From NCBI RefSeq assembly GCF_016892625.1, contig NZ_JAFEMW010000001.1, forward strand, positions 744,001 to 808,000: 64,000 nt of DNA, given 5' to 3'. Within the stretch, counting starts at the first letter, position 1; every line of letters starts with the position of its first letter. Below the pieces are notes generated by a model that was not told where the DNA came from, ran no database searches, and saw only the letters and a program-made list of their open reading frames with translations. Positions 25,562 to 33,990 of the stretch are shown here, one piece after another. This DNA comes from Brevibacterium sp. RIT 803. GTDB lineage: Bacteria; Actinomycetota; Actinomycetes; Actinomycetales; Brevibacteriaceae. Made by a program: the position numbers and the translations under genes.

Positions 25562-25834
25562 AGAATTCTCCAGGTCCTGGTGTGGCCAGTCGGCTTCCTG
25601 TCGAATGTCGTCGTCGCTCCGGAATTCATGCCCGACTGGCTAGGCGCGGTTGCAGCGTGGAATCCCATATCGGCAACAGCGACGGCAGCCAGGGAACTGT
25701 TCGGCAACCCCACAGGCGTCACAAGTGGATGGCTGACTGATTCAAGCCTGCTTGCTGCAATCGCTTGGCCATTGGCAATCACCGCCGTGTTCCTGCCCTT
25801 GTCGGCTCGCGCCTATCGTCGCTTGAGGAAGTAG
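25562..25834 (+). pseudogene. C-terminal remnant of a DrrB-type ABC-2 transporter permease
   Basis: About 90 residues align with the C-terminal end of daunorubicin-resistance-type ABC permeases: PVGFLSNVVVAPEFMPDWL, then WNPISATATAARELFGNP, a last hydrophobic helix and a basic tail ending RRLRK. The N-terminal five helices and the ATPase gene are missing, and there is no proper start codon, so this is a 5'-truncated relic. It begins a few bases after the tetR stop. Confidence 0.75.
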
Positions 25835-25881
25835 TTGTCGACGCACCTCATCCCTGGTAGCCGAGGTGTTGCAAGTCTGCT

Positions 25882-25927
25882 GAGCAGGAGGCTCTCAACC
25901 AGTTTCATAGCCGGTCGCCTCCTGCTC
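25882..25927 (+). terminator. Hairpin downstream of the ABC-permease remnant
   Basis: GAGCAGGAGGC (25882-25892) and its complement (25917-25927) form an 11-bp stem with a 24-nt loop. It is a plausible terminator for the tetR transcript. Nothing else is seen in 25835-26090. Confidence 0.5.
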
Positions 25928-26090
25928 GCCGACCATCAACATGGCCTGAGTTCTCGAATCTGTGTTCTGCCGCAGGAAGCTCGATGATCGTCAGATCACC
26001 TTTGCGCGCACGAACACTGTCGACGAACATGTCCTGAGCCCAAGCGAGGTCTTCGCATTCGTCGCCCATGGACGGCCATATGGGGATTGT

Positions 26091-26453
26091 TCATTGTCGG
26101 TTTTCGTCAATCTGGCGCTGGTGGAAGCACACGAGGTCCTCGATCAGGTCGGTGGGCAGCGGCTTCGCCAGCGTGAACTGAATCGCGTGCACAGTGGTCT
26201 TGTAGTCCTCTAGTCGGTCCTTGAACTCTTCGATCGCCCAAGACGAGGGGAATAGGCTCATGTGTTTCTTCGAGGCGGTGAAATATACCAATGCGCGGTC
26301 TTTGTATTTCAGTGTTGGCATGCGGTAACTTATCGACTCTTCAACGTTCGGCACGAGCTCGGTTACGAGCGCACGAATCCGTTGTAGCTCCGCTCGGAAC
26401 GCCGGATCAACACCATCAAGATATTCGTCGACGGTCGTCGCCTTTTCACTCAT
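26091..26453 (-). CDS. DUF1801/YdhG-like protein
   Basis: About 120 residues matching the YdhG/DUF1801 (frataxin-like fold) family: VDEYLDGVDPAFRAELQRIR, VEESISYRMPTLKYKDRALV, and YFTASKKHMSLFPSSWAIEEF. Some relatives act as iron chaperones, but for most the function is untested. ATG at 26453 follows GGGGAAATGTG. It stands alone between a relic region and the Gtr operon, with about 290 bases of empty sequence upstream. Confidence 0.82.
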   Translation of the reverse strand: MSEKATTVDEYLDGVDPAFRAELQRIRALVTELVPNVEESISYRMPTLKYKDRALVYFTASKKHMSLFPSSWAIEEFKDRLEDYKTTVHAIQFTLAKPLPTDLIEDLVCFHQRQIDENRQ

Positions 26454-26456
26454 CAC

Positions 26457-26749
26457 ATTTCCCCTCTATTTGCTCGTAGTCCCGCAAGCAACGATGCACT
26501 ACTTGCTCCGTGCTCCATCGGAACGTTTGAGGACTTCAGGTCCTGCCCAAGTAGGACTCCGCTGTCTTCATTACCTGTGCCTCCACACCAGTCGCTGATG
26601 TTCCCGCTTCCTGGTTTGCCCAACTATAGGCTTCGGCTCCCAGTCGCGTCAGTCCTCGCTACGGCACAACGGTGGAGCGCCGAAACGACGGTGCCCGCAC
26701 AGGAGGCTCGAAGCTCCACCGTTGTGTCGATGAAGTCAGCGCTGCAACC
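26457..26749. other. Intergenic region with a long inverted repeat
   Basis: No gene is seen. ACAACGGTGGAGC (26666-26678) pairs perfectly with 26713-26725 around a 34-base loop, a terminator-like structure 25 bases downstream of the gtrA-like stop. Confidence 0.6.
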
Positions 26750-27262
26750 CTACTGACGGTCGTCGGGAACGGTGCGGGGCTCGTCCAGCTCCACAACCAC
26801 CTCGGCGTCCCGGGAGGCATCCTTGAACACCCACGTCCGGTAGGCGTAGAAGCGGAAGATCATGGCCAGGCCGACACCGATGATATTCGTCGAGATGTTG
26901 TAGGTCAGCTGGTCACGCATGTCGAACAGGTACCAGGTCACGCCCAACGGGATGACGGAGATGGCCATTCCGGCCAGGTTGACGGCCGCGAAGAGCAGAA
27001 TGCCGCGCAGGTTCGAATCGGTGGTCCGGTCCCCGTAGGTCCAGAGCTTATTGCCGATCCACACCACGATCATGGCGATGATGGTGGAGACGATCTTGGC
27101 CTTGATGGGGCTGCCCTCGAGCAGTGGGGGGATCGATCCCAGGCCGTAGGCGAGGACGTTGGAGAGTCCCACGTCGACGATGTATCCCAAACCACCGACA
27201 GTGAGAAACTTGAACGCTTCCGCCGCGAGGCGCCGCACACGGGCCGACAAAGACTCTTTCAT
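26750..27262 (-). CDS. GtrA family polyprenyl-phosphate-sugar flippase-like protein
   Basis: About 170 residues with four hydrophobic helices: FKFLTVGGLGYIVDVGLSNV (the GtrA signature), IVSTIIAMIVVWIGNKLWTY, and two C-terminal segments ending in the basic FRFYAYRTWVF. GtrA proteins are thought to flip undecaprenyl-phosphate-linked sugars across the membrane. It is the last gene of an operon with a GT-C-like integral membrane protein and a GtrB-like GT2. ATG at 27262 is used; a GTG three codons upstream is an alternative. Confidence 0.88.
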   Translation of the reverse strand: MKESLSARVRRLAAEAFKFLTVGGLGYIVDVGLSNVLAYGLGSIPPLLEGSPIKAKIVSTIIAMIVVWIGNKLWTYGDRTTDSNLRGILLFAAVNLAGMAISVIPLGVTWYLFDMRDQLTYNISTNIIGVGLAMIFRFYAYRTWVFKDASRDAEVVVELDEPRTVPDDRQ

Positions 27263-27332
27263 TACAGTCACCGAGTCTAATCGGCCAGGTTTCGGACTCG
27301 CTGAATGTCCTCGATCGCGGCGTGCCCGGTGA

Positions 27333-28898
27333 TCACGGGGCCTTCCCCGGATCTGAGGCGTCTGTGGCTGCAGGCGATTGCCGACCTCCAGATGTTTGCC
27401 GGGTCGCCGGTGCTCGCAGGACTGCCGGACCTCGCTGAGCCCGCCACATCGCCAGGACGAAGAGCAGTGCGGTGGTCACGGCGAGCGCCGGCCAGAACGT
27501 GTACCGAAAATGGTTCGACGGGACGATCGGAAAGTATCCGAACACATAGAACAGCGCCGAGGTGGACAGCATCGTGATCTCGGGCCAGAAGGTCCGAGCC
27601 CCGACAGCCTTCACCGACCTCGCATGTCGGGCTCGTGCGCGGTAAGCGAAGATCAGGAGGAGACCTGCGAGAAGGGTCCAGAACCAGGGCTTGAACAGCA
27701 TCGGGAACGTGTCGAGTGCGAAATCCTCGACATAGGGCTTGACGATGTAGTCGGCCTTGACGCCCCCCTGCTTGAGACCGGCCTTCGCCGCGTCGAAGTG
27801 CCACTCGGCGGGCCAATACTCGAGGGCCGAAGAGAAGAAGTAGAAGGAGAATACGGCGGATCGGTACTCGACATAACGGAGCGGGTGGGTGATGACCTCG
27901 CTCAACCACAGGTCCTTCAACTCATCCTGGTGGGCGATCGGTTCGAAATCTTTCCCTGTTGCGCCCTTGCCGTAGCAGTTCCAGTAGGCGTCCCAGATCT
28001 CGCCCTTGTCCAGGCATTTGTCTCTGGCCGTGCTGATCTTGTCTTTGAGCTCGGCTGGGGCGTCCGAGGCCTGGAGATCGCCGTTGGGCACGGAGAACAT
28101 GACGTCGTCGAGGAAGATCTGCGAGATCTGACCGGTCGCCGCCACGTCCTCCTGGGATTCGATGGCCGCATCCGTGGCCTTGAGGCCCGCGCCCAGGACG
28201 ATGAGGACCAGCAGCGAGGCCACTGCTGTGGCCACCCCCCGCCGTGCGGCGAACCGGGCACCGGCCCCTCCTGCGAACGTGGCGAAGCGTCGACTGCTGC
28301 GCAGCCGCTTGACCATCAGGTATCCGATGTACACGGCGATCGGGACGATGGCGAAGATGGCGTTCTTCCGCAGACCGAACGCATACACGAGCAGCACCAG
28401 AGCCGGAATCCAGAGCAGCCACGTCTTCGGGATGAATCGGGTGATGATGAGGAGAACCACGGCCAGCAGTATGGCCACAGCCATCTGCGTGTCCTTCCAC
28501 ATCGTCGTCATCTGCGACACCACCCACGGGGCGGCCATGATCGCCGGCCCGAGCAGCGACACCCACCGAGGTGCTCCCCATCGGTGCACGATCACACCGA
28601 GGCCCCAGCAGGCGAGCGCGAGGATGCCGACTTGCAGGACGAACAGGCTTCCGGCTGCACCGGTGATGCTGATGAGACCTCGCCACACGGCGCTCATCAC
28701 CGGCGGGTGCCAGTCGGAGAACGGGATATCGCCCGTGGCTTGGGCATACTGGTTGCCGATGTCGACGTTGGCCCGCCCTGGGAAGAAGAGCTTGATGAAG
28801 ACCAGGGAGGGCGCAAATGTCAGCAGCGCGAGGAAGACGTCCCAGGCAAGCGCCGAGGCGAGGAAGCCTCGCAGCTTCGGTGGTTTCGGTGCCGTCAT
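27333..28898 (-). CDS. Large polytopic membrane protein, GT-C-like (Gtr-type transferase candidate)
   Basis: 521 residues with about eleven hydrophobic segments. The first extracytoplasmic loop contains FFPGRANVDIGNQYAQATGD with an acidic pair, as in GT-C glycosyltransferases, and later ones hold DWHPPVMSAVWRG and MWKDTQMAVAI. A large hydrophilic extracytoplasmic domain with two Cys residues (CLDKGEIWDAYWNCYGKG) precedes the last helices, and the C-terminus is Ser/Pro/Gln-rich. The family could not be named. Translationally coupled to the GT2 (ATGA overlap) and followed by GtrA, it is probably the membrane transferase that puts the flipped sugar onto a wall polymer. Confidence 0.75.
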   Translation of the reverse strand: MTAPKPPKLRGFLASALAWDVFLALLTFAPSLVFIKLFFPGRANVDIGNQYAQATGDIPFSDWHPPVMSAVWRGLISITGAAGSLFVLQVGILALACWGLGVIVHRWGAPRWVSLLGPAIMAAPWVVSQMTTMWKDTQMAVAILLAVVLLIITRFIPKTWLLWIPALVLLVYAFGLRKNAIFAIVPIAVYIGYLMVKRLRSSRRFATFAGGAGARFAARRGVATAVASLLVLIVLGAGLKATDAAIESQEDVAATGQISQIFLDDVMFSVPNGDLQASDAPAELKDKISTARDKCLDKGEIWDAYWNCYGKGATGKDFEPIAHQDELKDLWLSEVITHPLRYVEYRSAVFSFYFFSSALEYWPAEWHFDAAKAGLKQGGVKADYIVKPYVEDFALDTFPMLFKPWFWTLLAGLLLIFAYRARARHARSVKAVGARTFWPEITMLSTSALFYVFGYFPIVPSNHFRYTFWPALAVTTALLFVLAMWRAQRGPAVLRAPATRQTSGGRQSPAATDASDPGKAP

Positions 28899-29911
28899 GA
28901 GGCGAGCGAGGTCCTCGTTGCTGGCGACTGCCGAAGCGTTTGCCGCGGCAGGTCTCGTTCCGAGGTGCTGGCTTCAGGCACGCTGACCGCCGGTAGCCCC
29001 AGGTAGGCCAACCGCGAAGTCTCCCGCCTAGCACGGCGCAGACCGTCCAAGGTCAGTCCCACACTGCCGAGCAGGAAGGCCAGTCCCATGAGGGCAGCGG
29101 CCAGGATAGCCGTCGGGAACCTGGGCACCAGTCCGGTCTGCCAGAACTCCCAGACCACGGGCAATCCGAACAGCAGAGACAACGCGGCCAGGATCGTGGT
29201 GATGACACCGTAGAACAGCCTCGGCCGCTCGTGTCTGACCAGTGCGGAGATGAGGCCGAGGATGCGGAACCCGTCTTTGAACGTCGAGAGTTTGGACTCG
29301 CTGCCGTCAGGACGGTCACGGAAGTCGATGGGCACCTCGGTGCTGGGCAGACGCAGCGACATCATGTGCACGGTCAGCTCCGTCTCGATCTCGAAGCGCT
29401 TGCTGATCGCGGGGAACGACTTCACGAACCTGCGGGAGAACACCCGGTAGCCGGAGAGCATGTCGGTGACCTGGGATTGGAACAGCCACCCGGTGAGCCG
29501 ATTGAACATCATATTCCCGGCTTCGTGGCCTGGCCGGTAGGAGGTGGACTCCTGATTGTCCTGGCGCACCCCGAGCACATGGTCATACGGCCCGGAGACC
29601 AGGGTCTCGATCATCTCGGGAAGGTGGGAGGCCTCGTAGGTGTCATCGCCGTCGATCATCACGTAGATGTCGGCCTCGATATCGGCGAAGGCACGCCTGA
29701 CGACGTTGCCCTTGCCCGGTGAGTTCTCCTTGCGAACGATCGCGCCCGCCTCGGCGGCTCTCTGCGAAGTCAGGTCGGTGGAGCAGTTGTCGTAGACGTA
29801 GACGGTGATCCCGGGGACGGCCTTCTTCAGGTCGTTGACCACCGTCGCCACCGTGATCTCCTCATTGTGGCAGGGGACGATCGCAGCGATCCTGGTGGTG
29901 TCCTCGAGCAT
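28895..29911 (-). CDS. GtrB/DPM1-like family 2 glycosyltransferase
   Basis: 338 residues. The N-terminal GT-A domain has IAAIVPCHNEEITVATVV, VYVYDNCSTDLTS, SPGKGNVVRRAF and the catalytic MIDGDDTY. Two C-terminal membrane helices (FYGVITTILAALSLLFGLPV and an AALMGLAFLLGSVGL segment) match bactoprenol-phosphate glucosyl/mannosyltransferases such as GtrB. It would charge a polyprenyl-phosphate with one sugar for flipping by the GtrA-like protein. The start ATG is clear, and its stop overlaps the next gene. Confidence 0.9.
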   Translation of the reverse strand: MLEDTTRIAAIVPCHNEEITVATVVNDLKKAVPGITVYVYDNCSTDLTSQRAAEAGAIVRKENSPGKGNVVRRAFADIEADIYVMIDGDDTYEASHLPEMIETLVSGPYDHVLGVRQDNQESTSYRPGHEAGNMMFNRLTGWLFQSQVTDMLSGYRVFSRRFVKSFPAISKRFEIETELTVHMMSLRLPSTEVPIDFRDRPDGSESKLSTFKDGFRILGLISALVRHERPRLFYGVITTILAALSLLFGLPVVWEFWQTGLVPRFPTAILAAALMGLAFLLGSVGLTLDGLRRARRETSRLAYLGLPAVSVPEASTSERDLPRQTLRQSPATRTSLAS

Positions 29912-30286
29912 GCGGTATTCCTATCGTCGTCCTCGCCAGACCACTGTGCCGAGACAGCAAGCGGCCATGAGCCTTAGCTACTCAGGAATACGGGCGCGAA
30001 GTGACGGTGAGGTTACGAGAACGCGAACTGCGCCGCGGCTTTCCCTCAGCTTCCGCCAACGTTCACACTCTCGTCACTTCCCCCGCCGAGGTTGTCCACC
30101 GAACCCGCCGAGGTGGCCCATCACACCGAAACCGCGTGTCCTTGGTCACGAACGGCTGGTTGTGCGTCTTTTTATGACGCCCGTGCCCGAGGCAGAGCGG
30201 CCTTCTTGACATGCTGAATCATCGGCGCTACTGAACCGTAGGCTCATGTCGCCATTCCCCCATCCCACCCACAAGAGGAGACGCCT
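29912..30286. other. Divergent intergenic region between the Gtr operon and metNIQ
   Basis: 375 bases with no gene. A TTGACA...TACTGA promoter for metNIQ lies at its right end. No S-box (SAM) riboswitch-like conserved core could be recognised by eye upstream of metN. Confidence 0.6.
30206..30234 (+). promoter_or_regulatory. Housekeeping-type promoter of metNIQ
   Basis: TTGACA (30206-30211), a 17-base spacer and TACTGA (30229-30234) form a good sigma-70-type promoter. Transcription would start about 45 bases before the metN GTG, which has a GAGGAG ribosome binding site. Confidence 0.6.
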
Positions 30287-31282
30287 GTGATCGAGCTGCG
30301 CAGTCTGCGGAAGGTGTTCGGAGACACCGTCGCTCTGGAGGAGATCGATCTGTCGGTCCCCGCCGGAGAGATCCATGGCATCGTCGGCCGCTCCGGTGCC
30401 GGCAAATCCACGCTCATCCGGTGTCTGACCGGACTCGAACGTCCGAGCTCCGGCACTGTCTCCATCGACGAGGTGGACATCACCGACCAGTCCGGTTCGG
30501 GACTGCGCGAGGCTCGCCGCAGCATCGGCATGGTCTTCCAGCACGTGAACCTCCTCGATTCACGCACCGCCCTGCACAATGTGGCCCATCCACTCCAGAT
30601 CGCCGGCGTCTCCAAGTCCGAACGTCTGGCCAAGGCCCGTGAGCTCCTCGAGATCGTGGGTCTCGGCGACCGCGCCGACAACTACCCCGCCCAGCTCTCC
30701 GGCGGACAGAAGCAGCGCGTGGGCATTGCCCGGGCGCTGGCTGCCGAACCCAAGGTTCTGCTGTGCGATGAGCCCACCTCGGCGCTGGATGCCACCACCA
30801 CGGACCAGATCCTGGGCCTCATCCGCTCCCTGCGCGATCGCCTGGGCATCACCGTCCTCATCATCACCCACGAGATGTCCGTCATCCGCGAGATCTGCGA
30901 CTCGGTGACCCTGCTGGCCGATGGTCGCGTGGCCAAGACCGGCAAACTCGCCGAGGTGATCTCCGAGCCCGGCTCGACCCTGGCCAAGGATCTCGTCCCC
31001 CTTCCGCCCATCGGCCTCGATGACAAGGGTACGGCTGAGGGTTCCGAGTCCGGGGCTGTCCGACTCGTCGAGGTCTCCCTGGCCGGCACCAGCCTGCCGG
31101 ATGTCCTCACCCGCGCCCAGTCCGTGGGAGTCGGTGCCGATGCGATCCTCGCCGGTGCCGTCGAGACCATCGAGGGCAGACAAGTTGGGCGGATCCGCTT
31201 CACGGTCGGCTCTGCCGCTGCGTCGAAGGAACTCATCACGGCCTTGGAAGCCGACGGAATCTATGCGGAGGTGGCAGCCTGA
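30287..31282 (+). CDS. metN: Methionine ABC transporter ATP-binding protein
   Basis: 331 residues. Walker A (GRSGAGKSTLIRCL), the Q loop (VFQHVNLL), the ABC signature (LSGGQKQRVGIARAL), Walker B (LLCDEPTSALD) and the switch His (ITHEMSV) are all present. Residues about 255-331 are the C-terminal NIL domain that senses methionine and inhibits transport in MetN proteins. It energises import of L- or D-methionine. The start is GTG with GAGGAG upstream, and its stop overlaps metI (TGATG). Confidence 0.96.
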   Translation: MIELRSLRKVFGDTVALEEIDLSVPAGEIHGIVGRSGAGKSTLIRCLTGLERPSSGTVSIDEVDITDQSGSGLREARRSIGMVFQHVNLLDSRTALHNVAHPLQIAGVSKSERLAKARELLEIVGLGDRADNYPAQLSGGQKQRVGIARALAAEPKVLLCDEPTSALDATTTDQILGLIRSLRDRLGITVLIITHEMSVIREICDSVTLLADGRVAKTGKLAEVISEPGSTLAKDLVPLPPIGLDDKGTAEGSESGAVRLVEVSLAGTSLPDVLTRAQSVGVGADAILAGAVETIEGRQVGRIRFTVGSAAASKELITALEADGIYAEVAA

Positions 31283-31956
31283 TGAACGACCCCATGTGGT
31301 TCGACAACCCGGCGATCACGCAGCAGATGCTGCCTGCAACCATCGAGACCCTGCTCATGACCCTGTGGTCGACCGGGCTGGCCGTCCTCATCGGACTGCC
31401 GCTGGGAATCTGGCTGTTCACCAGCTCAAAAGGCGGGCTCAAAGCGCGCCCCGTGCTCTACCGAGTGCTGTCGATCATCGTCGACATCACGCGCTCGATA
31501 CCCTTCATCATCCTCATCATCGCCCTCATCCCCTTCGCCCGCTTCGTCGTGGGCTCGGCCCTGGGCTGGCAGGCGACCGTGGTGTCGCTGACCATCGGTG
31601 CGATCCCCTTCTATGCCCGCCTCGTCGAGAACTCCCTGCGTGAGGTCTCGGAAGGGAAGGTCGAGGCGGCATTGATGATGGGGGCGTCGAACGGACAGGT
31701 GGTCCGGCAGGTCTACGTCCCCGAGGCGAAGCCCGGCCTGATCGGAGCGGCAACGGTCACCTCGGTGACCCTGGTGTCCTACACGGCCATGGCCGGTGCC
31801 GTGGGCGGTGGCGGACTCGGTGCACTGGCAATCTCCTACGGCTACCAGCGCTATCAGGCGGACACCATGATCGCCTGCATCATCGTCCTCGTCCTCATCG
31901 TCACACTCATCCAGTTCATCGGTGACCGCATCGCCCGCGCTGTCGACCACCGCTGA
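31282..31956 (+). CDS. metI: Methionine ABC transporter permease
   Basis: 224 residues with five membrane helices. The cytoplasmic EAA loop that docks on the ATPase is visible as VEAALMMGASNGQVVRQVY. The pairing with MetN and MetQ, the size and the order N-I-Q are the standard methionine-uptake arrangement. It overlaps metN by one base and ends about 75 bases before metQ. Confidence 0.96.
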   Translation: MNDPMWFDNPAITQQMLPATIETLLMTLWSTGLAVLIGLPLGIWLFTSSKGGLKARPVLYRVLSIIVDITRSIPFIILIIALIPFARFVVGSALGWQATVVSLTIGAIPFYARLVENSLREVSEGKVEAALMMGASNGQVVRQVYVPEAKPGLIGAATVTSVTLVSYTAMAGAVGGGGLGALAISYGYQRYQADTMIACIIVLVLIVTLIQFIGDRIARAVDHR

Positions 31957-32030
31957 GGCTGCACCACCTGAAATCTCGTCACTGAAACGAAGCACGCCAC
32001 TCTGACGACTCACTGAAATCAAGGAGAACC

Positions 32031-32867
32031 ATGAAGACCAAGCTCATCGCCATCGCTGCGAGTGCGACCCTGCTGCTCTCGGGCTGCGGCCTCGTCGGCG
32101 GCGGTTCTGATTCCGTCGGCGAGAAGGACGGCGACATCACCAAGCTCACCGTCGGTGCCACCCCGGTGCCGCAGGGCGACATCCTGAAGTTCGTCGATGA
32201 GAATCTCGCCGAGGATGCCGGCCTCGACATCGAGGTCACCGAATACACGGACTACACGCTGCCGAACAAGGCACTGTCCGATGGTGACATCGACGCCAAC
32301 TACTTCCAGCACAAGCCCTACCTCGACTCCGAGGTCGAAGGCCAGGGCTACGAGCTCACCGCATTCGACCCGATCAACCTCGAACCCTTCGCCCTGTTCT
32401 CCAACGACATCAAGGACGTGGGTGACCTGCCCAAGGGTGCGAAGATCGGCATCAACAACGATCCGGCCAACCAGGGTCGTGCACTGAAGATGCTCGAAGA
32501 GGCCAAGGTCATCACTCTCAAGGACGGTGTCGACGCGGTCGATGCGAAGCTCTCCGATGTCGAGGGCAACCCGAAGAAGGTCGAGTTCGTCGAGGCCGAC
32601 GCCGCTCAGCTGGCGCGCACCCTCGAAGACGTCGATGCCTCGGTCATCAACGGCAACAACGCCCTCGAAGCGGGACTCAGCCCAGCTAAGGACGGCATCC
32701 TGTTGGAGAAGGCCGAAGACAACCCCTACGGCAACTTCCTCGCCGCGCGCACCGCGAACAAGGACGATGAGAACATCAAGAAGCTCGACGAGCTCCTCCA
32801 CTCCCCCGAGGTGAAGAAGTTCATCGAGAAGAAGTGGTCCGACGGATCGGTTCTGCCGAGCTTCTGA
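32031..32867 (+). CDS. metQ: Methionine-binding lipoprotein MetQ
   Basis: 278 residues. A lipoprotein signal peptide ends in the lipobox LLLSGC (Cys at about residue 20). The NlpA/MetQ solute-binding domain follows, with TVGATPVPQGDILKF, LPNKALSDGDIDANYFQHKP and VINGNNALEAGLSP. It captures methionine outside the membrane and delivers it to MetNI. An AAGGAG ribosome binding site precedes the ATG. A very stable terminator follows. Confidence 0.95.
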   Translation: MKTKLIAIAASATLLLSGCGLVGGGSDSVGEKDGDITKLTVGATPVPQGDILKFVDENLAEDAGLDIEVTEYTDYTLPNKALSDGDIDANYFQHKPYLDSEVEGQGYELTAFDPINLEPFALFSNDIKDVGDLPKGAKIGINNDPANQGRALKMLEEAKVITLKDGVDAVDAKLSDVEGNPKKVEFVEADAAQLARTLEDVDASVINGNNALEAGLSPAKDGILLEKAEDNPYGNFLAARTANKDDENIKKLDELLHSPEVKKFIEKKWSDGSVLPSF

Positions 32868-32907
32868 ACCCACCCCGCCTCATCTGCGATCTGAGCAGTC
32901 ACTGGAA

Positions 32908-32971
32908 TCAACGGTTGGCGCCTTCTCTTCGAAATCTTGACGATCTTCGAAGAGAAGGCGCCAACCGTTGA
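32908..32971 (+). terminator. 26-bp terminator hairpin after metQ
   Basis: Arms 32908-32933 and 32946-32971 are perfectly complementary with a 12-nt loop. It lies 40 bases after metQ and 119 bases after the end of the convergent serine-hydrolase gene. Confidence 0.88.
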
Positions 32972-33090
32972 GCACATTTCCGAACGGATCGGGTCTGAGG
33001 TTCGGATCTGTTTTGAGTGAGCACAACCGGGACAGGTGACTCGATCAGTGATTGCATGTTGGCCGAGGACTCGCACGAGGCAGAAAGACC

Positions 33091-33990
33091 TCATCTGAGC
33101 GAATCGTGCAGTGCCCGAGCGGCCGCCCCAAGAGCCGCCTCCGCAGCCGGCTGCACAGCGGCCGGGTTTCTCGACTCGCTGAGGACGACGACAGCGATCG
33201 TCTGCCCATCGGCGTGCTCGACAACTCCGATCTCGTGCCGAAGGTGGAGCAGAGTCCCCGTCTTCGATGACCACCGAGCCGCATCGGACATAAGGTCAGG
33301 TGCCAAGCGGTGGCGCACGACGTTGCCTGCCATGAGCTCACGCAAGCGGGAGGCAACCGCAGGACTGATGCGATCGGGACGCCACAGCTGAGCAAGAAGT
33401 TCTGTCAGCACGGAGGCTGTGGCAACATTCGCCTGCGCAGAGTCGAGTTGCCAGATCCTATGGCCTGCTCCGGCTGAGAGACCCGCGTGCGCAAGCTCGA
33501 AGGCCAAGTGAGCCTCCGGAGACGGAAGACTCTCCAGCGGTGTCCTCACAAGAGCATCGAGATGGTGTCTGACCTGGATCTCGCCGAACCCCAGGTCCAC
33601 GAGTTCGCGTTGGACCATTTCGATGGGCACAAGCTGGAGCAGAGCATCGGTGGCCGTGTTGTCGCTGAAGCACACCGAGAGCATGAGCAGGTCATCAACG
33701 GCAATCCACGCAGGATGGCGAAAGCGACTCGCGCCCGTCGAACTCGCCGGCTTGAATCGGCCAGGTTCAACGAGCACCTGATGATCAGCGTCCAGCTTCC
33801 CACTGGCGATGCGGCTGAGCACTGCGAGGGCAATCGGAACTTTCACAACGGAGGCCAGCGGCAGGGAAGCGTCGGATCCTACTGAGATCTCAGCCTGCGA
33901 GTCGAGGTCCCTGACCACGATCCGGGCCCGCAATCCGGCTGCCTCGAGCTGATCACCGACCTCCCTGACGAGGTGCGCTGCGGTCGTCAT
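33091..33990 (-). CDS. blaB: BlaB-like cytoplasmic serine hydrolase of the beta-lactamase/PBP fold
   Basis: 299 residues with no signal peptide. The class A motifs are visible: SVVK (SxxK nucleophile, about residue 47), SDN (CFSDNTATD) and KTG (SSKTGTLLH). The ExxLN general-base motif of true class A beta-lactamases was not found, so fast deacylation is unlikely. Directly downstream of a LysR gene (4-base overlap) and facing away from a beta-lactamase gene, it matches BlaB of Streptomyces cacaoi, an accessory protein needed for induction of blaL. A sensing role is inferred by analogy. Confidence 0.8.
   Translation of the reverse strand: MTTAAHLVREVGDQLEAAGLRARIVVRDLDSQAEISVGSDASLPLASVVKVPIALAVLSRIASGKLDADHQVLVEPGRFKPASSTGASRFRHPAWIAVDDLLMLSVCFSDNTATDALLQLVPIEMVQRELVDLGFGEIQVRHHLDALVRTPLESLPSPEAHLAFELAHAGLSAGAGHRIWQLDSAQANVATASVLTELLAQLWRPDRISPAVASRLRELMAGNVVRHRLAPDLMSDAARWSSKTGTLLHLRHEIGVVEHADGQTIAVVVLSESRNPAAVQPAAEAALGAAARALHDSLR

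Noticed and set aside
25962-26213. 83-codon plus-strand frame
   Set aside because: It overlaps the well supported DUF1801 gene on the other strand and has no homology or start signal.
1888-30120. Repeated word GCCGAGGTGG in several intergenic and coding places
   Set aside because: It matches common Ala-Glu-Val codons and high-GC composition and shows no consistent position or strand, so no element is claimed.
29912-30286. SAM riboswitch upstream of metN
   Set aside because: No conserved S-box or SAM-IV core could be recognised and the leader from the predicted promoter is only about 50 bases.
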